The position numbers and the translations under genes were made by a program. Source: a virus. From it: a DNA stretch of 64,000 bases. Shown in pieces: positions 11,101-19,656 of the stretch. The stretch covers positions 92,967 through 156,966 of IMG/VR virus record IMGVR_UViG_3300030107_007542; one strand, given 5' to 3'. Each line of letters begins with the position of its first letter. Position 1 is the stretch's first letter. The notes under the pieces were generated by a model that saw only the letters and a program-made list of their open reading frames with translations, was not told the DNA's origin and did not search any database.

Positions 11101-14100
11101 ACGTCACGTTGGGAGGTGACCCACCACCGTCGTCCATTGTAGCCTTAATATCAGCAATCTTATTATTTACATCTGCTATGGCGGCTTGCGCTTCACCACC
11201 TTGGGCTAAAACATCTTCAATGATGCCGTTTATTATAGGAAGCATTTCCTCGAATGCCTCCAGGCTACCTCCGAGCTTATTCAGATTAACATCGGGACAG
11301 ACCTCCGGGTCGATGTTAAGTCCCACATTAGATATCTCTTCAAAAATATCAGACAAAGTAGAAAGAAACCTAGTATCCATCTTAGGTGGATCAACACAAT
11401 CATCTCCCACTTTTCCATGCACACACAGTTGTTTTAAAGCTTCATCTACCGCGGGATTACCACCACCACCATTAGCACCCCCGGCCCCAGCCACAACCTT
11501 GGGCTCTAGTAGAGTAGCTCGGCTGGCCTCTACTGAGTATACAAACTGCATCTTTACATTGTCAACGGTGCTATTAAAGATGGAAGGAATAACACGGTCT
11601 ATGACGGGGTTAGCCAAAAATTGAGGGTGCTCGGGACATAAAAGATTCGGTAGAAGTGAGCTAGGGTCAATTGGAATGCCGTCATTTAACATGGAAGCGA
11701 GCTTTTGAATGCTCTCTTGGTCAGCCAGAGGAGAAAGATCAGCTTCATTTAAACAATAGTTCTCTATAGCTGCTCTTAGGTCCACATCATTTATCAAATC
11801 ATTGCAAACCGTTTCCATGTTGGCAAGAGGTGCCAAAGCGCCGAAGAACGACAGAACAAGGTTGCGACTCTGAAGAACTTGAATTTGTGGCTCTGGCCAT
11901 GTTGTATTAAAGATAGCAATTTTTTGAATTGTGGTATCTTGCACATCCGCACGAGAATTGAAGAGGCGGCATACCTCCAGAGGTGTAAGGACCGCGCTCA
12001 CTGCTGACAAATAATCAAAACCCCTGTCCTGATCTAAGCCAAACTGGTCGAAGGCGTTGTTAAGCAGATCCTCCATGTCTGGAGTTATGGGAGGGCCGCC
12101 TTTCAAATTATCCTTCATTGCTTGGGCTGCATCAACCGCACCCAATTGTTCAGGGCGGTTCAATAGATTATCACAATTAAATTTAATTATTTCAGCTAAG
12201 CCCGAGACGAGATCCATTGCTAATTCCATTAAGATTTCCAAAAGCATGTCAACAATCTGCTTCCACAATGGAGGATCACCGGTGATCGGATTGGGTATTA
12301 CTATCTCTGGAAATTCAGGAATCTCTAGGAGCGGCTTAGGAATTTTTGGAGGCTCATAGTCCTCTATCATTTGAGCTATATCTAATCCTGAGTTTATTGC
12401 ATCTTTGATCCTATCAAGCGAAAAATTAGTTCCCATTGTTAGGCAAATCAATGCTTCACCAATTAACTCGATGATTCCAAAGCGCGCGAGGACTTCGTCC
12501 ATGATCTCCAGAGTATCCCGAACCTGCTTAACACCACCCCCTTCTCTGGAAGATGTCCTATCGCGAGTTAAGTCTGCTCGCGCCCGGTCCAGGACTCGTT
12601 GCGCGTCTTCAATACGGAGACCGTCGCCGGAGTCCATGGCAGCCTGTAGATCCTGCTCAGCAGTCTCCACTTTGCTCTCTAACTCGCGTCGTTCTTCCAC
12701 TGCGGCAGAAATCCCCTTGGCTTCCTTAACCATGGCGATAACATCATCAATGACCTGTTTAATGGGAAATTTCGCTTCAAAGGTTTTGTTTGCGTTTTCT
12801 AAGAACAAAGCCGCTTGCGCGTCTGGGTCATTAAGAGCAACTTCTAAAGCTGCTACTTCTTCGGATCTCAAAAACGTGCTCAAAGTGGCAGCGAGCGCGA
12901 CCGGGTTACTTACATCAAGTTTGGTGGAACTCTCGGCAGCCTGAAATATCGAATTGTACAAAAACGGGTTTACACCAGGAGGTGCAGGCGCTTGAAACTC
13001 TACCTCTATTGAGGCGCCATCGTCCGATGACAATCGAACGGGCGCAGCGGCCGTCATCAAAGCGGCAGGAGTCAGGCCGAGAAGTGGCCCATATGTACTC
13101 TGGATAAATTCAAGTAATGAACTGAGGCCCGTGGTTCCGCGTGCATTCACATCAAAATCGGAAATTATCCTACGATGATTTCTTAGCGTCTCTATCAGCC
13201 ATGGATCTTTCGCAGTGCGGTTGTACTTAATGAGAGAAAACAAACCGATCTTGAGAGCCCCCATTTCAAGGCCATCTAAAGTATCCAACTCATAGGTAGC
13301 AGAAAGGATGTTTTGATTAGGCCCAAGTTGAATTCGAAGGACATCATCGTCTCCTAGAGTACCAGAGTTCTTACCCGATAAATTCAAATCACGACGGACT
13401 GCGGCGACCAAATCTCCCACAAACATCCGTATCTCTGTACTGATTGCTTCCAGATCTAAAGGAATCTTCAGAGGGGCAGGATAACGTATAATCTGCTTAT
13501 TATAGGCATTGAGTGTTGCTGTCAGGTCTCGGGTCATCTGTGCAGCAGTTCCCAGATTAATAATAATCTCGCCTCCAGGGTTACGCTGATCGGATTGATA
13601 ATATTGCTCTATAAAATATTGTCTTGCTTCCGTGTAGCTCGGAAATCCAGAACTATATGAAGGAACCCCCGGAGTTTGGCCCGGGAGCAAACAAGGATCA
13701 CCACTTACTGCAGCCTGAATTGTAGCGGTCGTCGCATTTGCAGCCTCTTGCACTTGAGGGTTATATTCTCGCAAGCCTTGGCGTATTCGCTTAAAATTTA
13801 TGGTGCCAGGGGAGGTCATAAAATAATATTTAGGTGCGATAGGCGATGCGCTATCAAGATCGGCGGCGCCTTGATCGGATTTTATAAACTCAAGATTAGC
13901 AAGAATTTGACCACGAATAGTGTTGTAACTGTCTGTGGCACCGGTCGGGAGCGAAGGTATCGTTGGCTGCGGGGATAGGCTAGCTTTCGACTGGCGCTTA
14001 CCCTTTTTAGCGGAGCGTCGGGACGTCTTAGGCTTAGCTTTTGGTGCACCCTGAGTTAAAGGATAGAACTCTGGTAAATAATATTCTATTAAAGCATTCA

Positions 14101-14260
14101 CCGCAGATTCTTTTAGCGATTCTGGGGTGGGCATTTCTTTGGCTCCTCGTTGTAGAGCTGGCTGCACCAATACCGCGTACGCTCCCTTATCCAAATCAAA
14201 CCATGGGATGAAAGGAGAAAACTTTTGAAATACATTTAAGCTGTTAAAGTCGATTGTCAT
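8117..14260 (-). CDS. Giant baseplate/tail structural protein (2047 aa)
   Basis: 2047 aa, the largest gene in the window. Lys/Arg-rich residues 60-85 (KSKTSRRSAKKGKRQ-like) are followed by long mixed helical and loop regions. There is a predicted coiled coil near residues 545-600 and several hydrophobic helices, including one near residues 640-680 and one close to the C terminus. No enzymatic motif was recognised. It lies between the gp25-like gene and the gp5-like hub group, so it is probably a large baseplate wedge or peripheral component, in the position other phages use for gp7/gp10-type proteins. That equivalence is inference; no sequence match to those families is claimed. Confidence 0.75.
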   Translation of the reverse strand: MTIDFNSLNVFQKFSPFIPWFDLDKGAYAVLVQPALQRGAKEMPTPESLKESAVNALIEYYLPEFYPLTQGAPKAKPKTSRRSAKKGKRQSKASLSPQPTIPSLPTGATDSYNTIRGQILANLEFIKSDQGAADLDSASPIAPKYYFMTSPGTINFKRIRQGLREYNPQVQEAANATTATIQAAVSGDPCLLPGQTPGVPSYSSGFPSYTEARQYFIEQYYQSDQRNPGGEIIINLGTAAQMTRDLTATLNAYNKQIIRYPAPLKIPLDLEAISTEIRMFVGDLVAAVRRDLNLSGKNSGTLGDDDVLRIQLGPNQNILSATYELDTLDGLEMGALKIGLFSLIKYNRTAKDPWLIETLRNHRRIISDFDVNARGTTGLSSLLEFIQSTYGPLLGLTPAALMTAAAPVRLSSDDGASIEVEFQAPAPPGVNPFLYNSIFQAAESSTKLDVSNPVALAATLSTFLRSEEVAALEVALNDPDAQAALFLENANKTFEAKFPIKQVIDDVIAMVKEAKGISAAVEERRELESKVETAEQDLQAAMDSGDGLRIEDAQRVLDRARADLTRDRTSSREGGGVKQVRDTLEIMDEVLARFGIIELIGEALICLTMGTNFSLDRIKDAINSGLDIAQMIEDYEPPKIPKPLLEIPEFPEIVIPNPITGDPPLWKQIVDMLLEILMELAMDLVSGLAEIIKFNCDNLLNRPEQLGAVDAAQAMKDNLKGGPPITPDMEDLLNNAFDQFGLDQDRGFDYLSAVSAVLTPLEVCRLFNSRADVQDTTIQKIAIFNTTWPEPQIQVLQSRNLVLSFFGALAPLANMETVCNDLINDVDLRAAIENYCLNEADLSPLADQESIQKLASMLNDGIPIDPSSLLPNLLCPEHPQFLANPVIDRVIPSIFNSTVDNVKMQFVYSVEASRATLLEPKVVAGAGGANGGGGNPAVDEALKQLCVHGKVGDDCVDPPKMDTRFLSTLSDIFEEISNVGLNIDPEVCPDVNLNKLGGSLEAFEEMLPIINGIIEDVLAQGGEAQAAIADVNNKIADIKATMDDGGGSPPNVTYVFSRNFYNNFMAMARQTPPEYVEIAGSDKPNNVWRTRTESPGGDQTYYSRMLTDKTNDEYGRLRMQYRFLSKVVPKIDPLNLEFYSNNDIMAGRPPFRMGIPNGLLPGVEQGWLEGIVDDPSFTPLYGAGADPEDAVSGFGTESDFNPYIFNFTYPLQKQLISLADAPLSAANKKYLQNKLQKQVFPTAMNGMVKRIFGYIQRNGIFTLAKLNSLNLFKDNTNCDPAQTGDLLDVRGILAQLKEDFGEAACNDEGDAKDCARDALKMGLINLFIQVYIVEFLIKNIFVVSAFQFEEIFEKPLLRELFMTSMVNQISAKLGEGGAGLDVFLRDRFEKMLNRTRAMAAGGITHSFARDTVVPYLKTGTDMNSLPFSKIIQYLIEERMGFTYEVCGQMVNTMQSINNILSTTGADSSYEDIFIKEVLGIYKAPYGRKNAPMKSGEGRVFFAKYAYWDGISNWEDLSSSEVQVPWHPRELERAQGAWDTSWENAVQDWFAAGGIHVTGHTTHVDWHQATVGARPDGSLPRHVLTLQDILGSSAGGAMPVRTNTAVDFIDLIELTEGTLPIFENLKVGYKLMFNFPHYRGGSSTAENDWDQSNSPFVQSFRSGPVRNLMVKAMNLQGRAVGHDSILDAAQTDLDASNPGAQILGDLLTVDIYAIGDFNPNELEANAASSNSNQALPSASMVTGLATNPNPNNANTGTSMDSRLDKIKRFNRTSPAVHVPRIKEDVEYSRFISQTFNPEMILMVPLLYNLGLTNTFFEGIEDNFNTTKQVILDLFGMMSRTDMAPPVGGPEDSASTALTNSLGSAGESDMGMSAREFIMKMLRETPIKILKGLAEMIDPHVAIWKIVREITGQVFSFVIDAIDQGIDVAVAVQPDESPIKPMLKDLEGEQLLALAFCGLNTMNAEATNALPDPPGPLEAPSLGPKMTTRGVDFTGTIVGLFCMPPSPLGIIYLLLMLLEEGQNNDEVDAESGTGNSQQNAADGQSSNVC

Positions 14261-14262
14261 GA

Positions 14263-15252
14263 TTAATTTGTATTATTGTATCTACTCAAAATAAAACGCT
14301 TTCCACGAATTCCGCCCGGGCTCAGCAAATATCGCGACTTAATTCCAATTGCACCATCTTTGCCATCTAAAAGATCTGAGGTGTAAGCTGGTACTTCCAC
14401 ATTCAATGCAGCATTAACCACACTCTCTAAAATCCTAGGCATTGCAGTAAAAGAAGGTGAGCCATCTAAGCCATAAAACGGAGATTTATGAGTGTGAGTA
14501 AGCAGTTCGGTATTGATCGTTCGTTGATAATCGGCCATTGCCAGTACACGGTCACGCAATTGATTAACATTATTGATGATGGCATTCAAACATGCCACAA
14601 GATTGGCCCCCTTAACTAGGGGCTGCATATCTGTATCATCATTCATCCCAATGAGGTCAATGCCATACTGCCCTTGCCAGGTCGTGGCACACTCTCCTCC
14701 TTGAGAGTTCTTCGCATCTGTCCGTGTGACAAGCTTAATATTTTCGCGTGCGATTACACGAATCGTGTCGGCCTTCAGAGCGATCGTAGAGCGCGGGGCG
14801 TCCAAAGTTACATTCCCTACAACTCCCTTTGGAAGATCAAAGTAGGTGGGGTCGTCTACTGCTGCCTTTTGACTGAGATAAATTCGTGCGGCATCTTTCT
14901 TAAAATTAGGATTGACACCGATATCTCCCTCGGTCGTAAGACTTCGCCGCGCTTCAAAACCCATCAGCCCCGCCACTATATCAATTGAGGAACATCTAAT
15001 ATTGCCTTTTCCTCCATAGCCGCTTGCTTTACTATGAGTACGATCATATCCTAGTACAATAAGGGAGTTGCCCTTTTTATACACCTTCTCGTTGGAAGTG
15101 GCAAGATATTTAGGAGCATCATATTGTCGCCTTGCGCCGACGCCGCCCATGCCCATCCACCTGCTCTTAAGGCCTCCTGGTAGGTTGTCGAACTCTTCAC
15201 CAACAGCGGGTGGCATAATTGAACGCCATGCTGCTTCTACTGTCTTTCCCAT
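14263..15252 (-). CDS. Baseplate protein of unknown family
   Basis: 329 aa. The middle (residues ~150-175) has short, regular beta repeats (TLDAPRSTIALKADTIRVIAREN), like the beta-helical stalks of spike and gp5-C-type proteins. The C-terminal third has a helical NNVNQLRDRVLAM segment. It sits 2 nt from the giant baseplate gene and just after the gp5-like lysozyme, so a central spike or hub-associated role is likely. I do not recognise a named family. Confidence 0.7.
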   Translation of the reverse strand: MGKTVEAAWRSIMPPAVGEEFDNLPGGLKSRWMGMGGVGARRQYDAPKYLATSNEKVYKKGNSLIVLGYDRTHSKASGYGGKGNIRCSSIDIVAGLMGFEARRSLTTEGDIGVNPNFKKDAARIYLSQKAAVDDPTYFDLPKGVVGNVTLDAPRSTIALKADTIRVIARENIKLVTRTDAKNSQGGECATTWQGQYGIDLIGMNDDTDMQPLVKGANLVACLNAIINNVNQLRDRVLAMADYQRTINTELLTHTHKSPFYGLDGSPSFTAMPRILESVVNAALNVEVPAYTSDLLDGKDGAIGIKSRYLLSPGGIRGKRFILSRYNNTN

Positions 15253-15264
15253 GCCTTGTTCCTT

Positions 15265-16617
15265 CTATTCAAACTTGTAGCTAGCCTTATTGGTTGAATT
15301 AATAGCGCGGTCAACTGCCGGGCCTGTTTTACCCCAGCCAGCATTTGCACGAGCCACAACAATGTTTGCTTCTTCTTGGGTCGTCGCGCTGTTAATGTCG
15401 CCTGAAACAGGAGAAGCGCTCATTTTCAGGCGCCGTACTAGAAAATTAACAGCCGCATGAGAGGCGTGCTCAGGGTTGTTCATTAGATCAGGCGATCCTA
15501 CAAAATCCACACCTATTCTATCACCTGAATTTTTGTACGACCCTCGAAACGTTATTTGATTCATGCCTCGGCCGCGATAATCATACCCGTCGCTGGTTCC
15601 AGGACGGTTGCCATATTTTTCAAAATTCTTAAAGTGGCCGCCGTAGATATGGTTAAAAAACTTTTTGTCATCTGCAGCCAGGGCCTTAAGCTCGGTATCA
15701 TTAAAGTCTTTAACTCGTGACCCAAAGATCTCTCGAATTCGCCTTACAGAAGCATTCCCATATCCTTTTTCTTCTTGTGGCATTAGCGCCGACTCCTTAG
15801 CTATAACACTGAGTAACGCAATCTTCATATATCGATTTGTAAGTCCATACTGCGTCATATACCGCTCAATAATTTTAAGATTAGCATTTCGAGTGCCTCT
15901 GGCATAGACTCCCTTTCCTTTGATGGGACCAGTGTCGTCTGCACGTACATTCGAGTTATTAGGCGCCGGTGTGTCAATACCTCCAGAACTGTTATCAGAG
16001 GAGCTACCACGAGAACTGTTGGGCGCTGCTGATGTCCCTAGCTTAAAAGCTTGTTTGGTTGATGGTGGCTGCTGCATAGCAGGCGTTACAAGACCAGGGA
16101 TATTTTCTCCAATTTCAATAATTTTTGGATCGGCCAAAGTGTGAGTATTTCCAAAAAAGACTTTCACTTGTGTGCCAGGAGGAATAGCTCCCTGGACCTG
16201 GTTAGCTCCGATGTCGACCGGTACCCAAGGCGCCATGGTCATGAAATAATTAAACTTATCTTTGTCCTTCCAATCATCGCATTCTAAAAGATTATAAGTC
16301 GTTCCCGCTAATCCAGGGATCCATACCTTGTAAAGATAGTTAAATACTTCAAAACTGGCGCGTTTTGCCGCCGAATAGCGCAACCTGTCGATCATATAGG
16401 CAGGAGATGGAGATGTGATTGCCTTGTAAGCAACAACAACACCCTCCATCGGATTAGAAAATACTACTTCTTTTTTAAAAGTCTCGCCGCGAAGAGCTTG
16501 AGAGATCGCTGTAGAAGGCTTAAGGGTCCGAGGATTTCCCACATGACCGGGTGTCTCGACTGTGTTAGCCTCCAGCATAGATTTTTCAACTTTACAAATT
16601 AAAGTATCTTCGGCCAT
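15265..16617 (-). CDS. Tail hub protein with GH19/chitinase-like lysozyme domain (gp5-like)
   Basis: 450 aa, two parts. Residues ~1-190 look like an OB-fold hub domain (VPVDIGANQVQG, then GTQVKVFFGN), as in T4 gp5. After a Ser/Asn/Pro linker (~195-245), residues ~250-450 match a glycoside-hydrolase-19-like muramidase: an early AKESAL helix with a candidate catalytic Glu, then the family hallmark YDYRGRGMNQITFRGSYKN and a final NPEHASHAAVNFL helix. The enzyme would cut peptidoglycan at the tail tip during DNA entry. It overlaps the upstream gene by one base. It is separate from the amidase endolysin at 55.1-56.1 kb. Confidence 0.88.
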   Translation of the reverse strand: MAEDTLICKVEKSMLEANTVETPGHVGNPRTLKPSTAISQALRGETFKKEVVFSNPMEGVVVAYKAITSPSPAYMIDRLRYSAAKRASFEVFNYLYKVWIPGLAGTTYNLLECDDWKDKDKFNYFMTMAPWVPVDIGANQVQGAIPPGTQVKVFFGNTHTLADPKIIEIGENIPGLVTPAMQQPPSTKQAFKLGTSAAPNSSRGSSSDNSSGGIDTPAPNNSNVRADDTGPIKGKGVYARGTRNANLKIIERYMTQYGLTNRYMKIALLSVIAKESALMPQEEKGYGNASVRRIREIFGSRVKDFNDTELKALAADDKKFFNHIYGGHFKNFEKYGNRPGTSDGYDYRGRGMNQITFRGSYKNSGDRIGVDFVGSPDLMNNPEHASHAAVNFLVRRLKMSASPVSGDINSATTQEEANIVVARANAGWGKTGPAVDRAINSTNKASYKFE

Positions 16618-16922
16618 CAGTCATCCCCCTGATCATTCAGTAGATCAAAAATCTGTTCCTTATCATCGGCACTAAGTCCGATCTGATCAGACTTTTGTTT
16701 TTGCAGGAGGGCGGCCAACTTTACCATCTGTTCGTTGGAGCGCTGTAAATTTTCTACATATTTAGCAGCAATGGATCCCATTTCGCGTCGCGCGGAATCC
16801 GATAGCTTCATGTCATTGATGGCATCCATCAGAAGGGACTTCGCCATGGCCCGATCCTCACGGATATTGGTGGTGGTCTCTTCGATATAGTCGTCTAAAT
16901 TTAAATTTCGCCGCTTTCCCAT
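16617..16922 (-). CDS. Small helical protein of unknown function
   Basis: 101 aa, almost entirely charged alpha helix (VENLQRSNEQMVKLAALLQKQ), probably coiled coil. The N terminus (MGKRRNLNLDDYIEETT) is basic then acidic. It overlaps the sigma-factor gene by 22 nt and the hub gene by one base, so it is translated with the tail genes. No family recognised. Confidence 0.65.
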   Translation of the reverse strand: MGKRRNLNLDDYIEETTTNIREDRAMAKSLLMDAINDMKLSDSARREMGSIAAKYVENLQRSNEQMVKLAALLQKQKSDQIGLSADDKEQIFDLLNDQGDD

Positions 16923-17608
16923 TTGTTTTTAAACACCTTATAACGCTTTCTCAATTTATTAAGATTATTCACAACTTGTTTAGTATTAAGTCCGGTAATC
17001 TCTCGCAAGTATAAGTAAATAGCTTTTTTGTTGAAAATTTCTATTTGATCTGCGGAGTCTAAAAGTATGCGCACTGCCATTAAAACCTTTTTTTCGTTTT
17101 CCTTTAACATAAACGAATCCCAAGTGCCCATCTCGCCATGAAACGAAGTCCAAAATTCAATGTCCTGACGCTTTGATTCATAGGTGGGTTCCCGTGAAAT
17201 AAGATCCTCATCTAACTCATTAACAACGTCCTCTAGATAAACCTCGGTCCGATTTTGTTTTTGAGTCTTCTTTACTTTGTGGATAAACCAATTTTTCGTA
17301 ACAACCGAGAAGTATGAAAATGCTTTGGATCCCTTGGAGGGATCGTACTTGTTGAGAATTGTGGTGAGCCATATCTTACACTCATCTTTTAAAGAATCAA
17401 TGTTTGGGAGACTGGTAAAGCGATAAGTATAAATTATCTTGTCTACCATTTGATCAAAGGCAGGTTGTATGTACTCTATATACAGTTTTGATCGAAGCTC
17501 TCGATCTGTTGTACTGGCGTACTTAATAATCGCATCTTCATGAACCTTAGTAAAATAATGGTTCTTACTCGATTTCTTGCGGCGTGTACGCCTCTTCGGA
17601 GCGGCCAT
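16901..17608 (-). CDS. Late-transcription sigma factor, T4 gp55-like
   Basis: 235 aa. Residues ~80-115 contain the region-2-like signature of phage late sigma factors: LNKYDPSKGSKAFSYFSVVTKNW followed by a basic IHKVKKTQKQ. The C-terminal ~60 residues are Lys/Asn-rich helices. T4 gp55 (185 aa) binds host RNA polymerase and the sliding clamp to read late promoters; this protein is longer, with a basic N-terminal extension (KRRTRRKKSSK). The start overlaps the upstream membrane-protein gene by 44 nt. The match rests on the region-2 pattern and context. Confidence 0.85.
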   Translation of the reverse strand: MAAPKRRTRRKKSSKNHYFTKVHEDAIIKYASTTDRELRSKLYIEYIQPAFDQMVDKIIYTYRFTSLPNIDSLKDECKIWLTTILNKYDPSKGSKAFSYFSVVTKNWFIHKVKKTQKQNRTEVYLEDVVNELDEDLISREPTYESKRQDIEFWTSFHGEMGTWDSFMLKENEKKVLMAVRILLDSADQIEIFNKKAIYLYLREITGLNTKQVVNNLNKLRKRYKVFKNKWESGEI

Positions 17609-17903
17609 AAAATTCTTCCTCTTCTTCTTCGTCTAATGTATATTCAAATGTATCCCTAAACATCTCTATTTCGCTTGTAACGTCCTTAACCCGAAATATC
17701 AATTCTTGTATAAGGGGCTCCCCATGATAGCTGTCCATGCTATATAAACTTTTAGCAAAAGCTTGAAAGTCTTTAGTAACGATAAACAGACTTGTGATAT
17801 TTTCTGATATGTATAGCAGCTTTTGGAGGAGCCTTACCACATACCAGATTAGCAGAATGTTTAGAAGTATCGAAAGGACCCCAGCAATAATAAAATTTGT
17901 CAT
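17565..17903 (-). CDS. Single-span membrane protein of unknown function
   Basis: 112 aa. Residues ~4-25 form one strong transmembrane helix (FIIAGVLSILLNILLIWYVV). A helical cytoplasmic part follows, ending in a very acidic tail with seven Glu in a row or nearly so. The tail encodes the overlap with the sigma-factor start. The gene before it overlaps by 4 nt. No known family recognised. Confidence 0.65.
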   Translation of the reverse strand: MTNFIIAGVLSILLNILLIWYVVRLLQKLLYISENITSLFIVTKDFQAFAKSLYSMDSYHGEPLIQELIFRVKDVTSEIEMFRDTFEYTLDEEEEEEFYGRSEEAYTPQEIE

Positions 17904-18148
17904 CTCTGATCTTCTAATTCTTTCTTCTGTTGGCGCAACTCATCGCGGGAAGTCTGTATAAACTTCTCCGTGGTGTCGCCTACTTTTTGTTTTCGAAGCT
18001 GCTTTTTGTTTGTGCGAAAGGTGGTAAGCTGCTTTGTAAGCGAACCTTGTGTTTCACACTTAGGACAGTCGTTCACCACTTCATCCGACAGATGTTGGAT
18101 TGTGATATCAGTGTCACACTTGTCACACCTATAAGCATACCTCGGCAT
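17900..18148 (-). CDS. FmdB-type zinc-ribbon protein
   Basis: 82 aa. The N terminus MPRYAYRCDKCD with CPKC about 20 residues later gives four Cys (8, 11, 28, 31) in the FmdB putative regulatory-protein arrangement. The rest is a Lys/Gln-rich helix. FmdB-type ribbons are small metal-binding proteins of uncertain role, common in bacteria and phages. It overlaps the membrane-protein gene by an ATGA junction. Confidence 0.8.
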   Translation of the reverse strand: MPRYAYRCDKCDTDITIQHLSDEVVNDCPKCETQGSLTKQLTTFRTNKKQLRKQKVGDTTEKFIQTSRDELRQQKKELEDQR

Positions 18149-18150
18149 CG

Positions 18151-18363
18151 CTATTCCTCTATAGAGGAAATGAGATCGCCTAGCTCAGTGTTTTCTAAAC
18201 TCACTACAGGAGGGTTAGTAATAACGAGAGCGCTTTGAGATTGATCCTCGGGATCAACTTGAAAGTTCATCTCTTTCAAAAGCGGTACAATGTCTGTTTG
18301 TTCCAATAAGGATTTTTGGAGCGCCATCATGAGGGCGCCCATGGCTTGGTCGGTAAGTTTCAT
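18151..18363 (-). CDS. Small acidic protein of unknown function
   Basis: 70 aa, with a helical N-terminal half and an acidic C-terminal half ending in ISSIEE. Its start overlaps the stop of the nucleotidyltransferase gene upstream by 4 nt, and it stops 2 nt before the zinc-ribbon start. Nothing in the sequence suggests a function. Confidence 0.6.
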   Translation of the reverse strand: MKLTDQAMGALMMALQKSLLEQTDIVPLLKEMNFQVDPEDQSQSALVITNPPVVSLENTELGDLISSIEE

Positions 18364-18920
18364 TTCTGCTTTCTCTCTAGCCGCAAAATACGCTCATGAA
18401 TATCGTGGAGGTGGCTTTCCATATGCCTTGAGTGCTCTTGAAATGCGGTGCGCAGCATCTGATCTATAACCTCGCGGATCGTCCCTTCCGACAGGGCCGG
18501 AGTTGTTGGAGTTGTCTTTTTCTTCATTTTATTAGTCCCTTCTAATATTTCAGTGGTTGAGTAGGCTCCCACGCGCTCAAAGTAACATACTTCTTTTGCA
18601 AACCGTGCTCCTACAATTGGTTTACCCTTCCAGTCCGAACCCACCACCATATAGGCCGGACGAAAGCGTTTAATACATCTTCCTAATTCTTGTGGTGTTC
18701 GAAATATCACCACTTCATCGACGCATCTTAAAGAGTTTAGCATAGCTTTACGATCTTCTTCAGTATTAAAAGGCCGATCTAAACCCTTATCCTTTTTGAC
18801 TTTTTGATCTGAATCGATGCCGACCACAAGCCGAGTGCCCAAAGATTTTGCATATTCCAGCATTTCTATGTGCCCTCGATGAAGAACATCAAAACATCCA
18901 TTTGTCCATACAGTTGTCAT
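18360..18920 (-). CDS. hldE (C-terminal domain-like): HldE C-terminal-type heptose-1-phosphate adenylyltransferase
   Basis: 186 aa from the ATG at 18920, which forms an ATGA overlap with the upstream kinase gene. Residues 1-130 are a cytidylyltransferase-like nucleotidyltransferase: NGCFDVLHRGH (the HxGH motif), KGLDRPFNTEEDR, and a late YSTTEIL in the place of the ISTT motif. This matches D-glycero-beta-D-manno-heptose-1-phosphate adenylyltransferase (RfaE domain II). The last ~55 residues are an extra charged helix not typical of the family. With the kinase gene it would turn heptose 7-phosphate into ADP-heptose, apart from the GmhB phosphatase step. Confidence 0.88.
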   Translation of the reverse strand: MTTVWTNGCFDVLHRGHIEMLEYAKSLGTRLVVGIDSDQKVKKDKGLDRPFNTEEDRKAMLNSLRCVDEVVIFRTPQELGRCIKRFRPAYMVVGSDWKGKPIVGARFAKEVCYFERVGAYSTTEILEGTNKMKKKTTPTTPALSEGTIREVIDQMLRTAFQEHSRHMESHLHDIHERILRLERKQK

Positions 18921-19654
18921 TGGGCTGTGTTGACTCCTCGCTTTTGAACCACTTGAGTGGCACATTGATTCGCGTACTCGATTGCCTCACTGATGTCGGG
19001 GTTGTGATTATAACTTACAGCAAGAGCTGCCATGAAGGTGTCTCCCGCTCCCGTAACATCTTTGATCTCCACTTCACTAACTGGGTATGTCACCCCTCCA
19101 TGAAGGCACCCTTTGGAACCAAGGGTAACAATTAATTTTTCCTCAATATCGGGCGTGATGGTGGCTTCTGTTTGTGAAAACTCGTAATTATTTATTTTGA
19201 TATATTTAATCCCTGCGCAGTACGGGCCCAAGGGGCGTTTGGTGTCCAGGAAAACCGTATCATGTTGAGAGGCCACATAGGCTATACTTTCTTCTGTCAA
19301 GAACCCCTTGCAGTAATCAGATATAACGACAAGGGCGTATTGTTTGAAATCAATAGCCTTAACATCACAAGGTTCGATAACATCGTCATTGACATCAATG
19401 CGAATAAACATCTGATTTGTGTTCTTGTGAATATACCGAGTTTTAATAACATGGGCCCAATTATGGTTTGTTACAATGTCACATTCTGTCCCTAGAGAAA
19501 CGATGTTTTGTCGGACATTCATAGCCATCCCACAGTTCTCTACCTGACTAATAGGATTAAACACCGGGGCAGGCGCTTCTGGGCAAAGTCGGTCAACATT
19601 GCCATAGCAAAAGACATCCTTACAAGTTTCACCTATCACCAATATTTTCTTCAT
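18917..19654 (-). CDS. hldE (N-terminal domain-like): HldE N-terminal-type heptose-7-phosphate kinase (PfkB family)
   Basis: 245 aa, shorter than the ~315-aa kinase half of HldE. It starts MKKILVIGETCKDVFCYGNVDRLCPEAPAPVF, in which the ICPEAPVPV-like patch is the heptose-kinase signature; note the run is split here as CPEAPAPVF. The C terminus has the PfkB anion-hole motif DVTGAGDTF and an LGSKG turn. Substrate is inferred to be D-glycero-D-manno-heptose 7-phosphate. The two HldE halves are separate, ATGA-coupled genes here instead of one fused protein. Confidence 0.87.
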   Translation of the reverse strand: MKKILVIGETCKDVFCYGNVDRLCPEAPAPVFNPISQVENCGMAMNVRQNIVSLGTECDIVTNHNWAHVIKTRYIHKNTNQMFIRIDVNDDVIEPCDVKAIDFKQYALVVISDYCKGFLTEESIAYVASQHDTVFLDTKRPLGPYCAGIKYIKINNYEFSQTEATITPDIEEKLIVTLGSKGCLHGGVTYPVSEVEIKDVTGAGDTFMAALAVSYNHNPDISEAIEYANQCATQVVQKRGVNTAQ

Positions 19655-19656
19655 TT

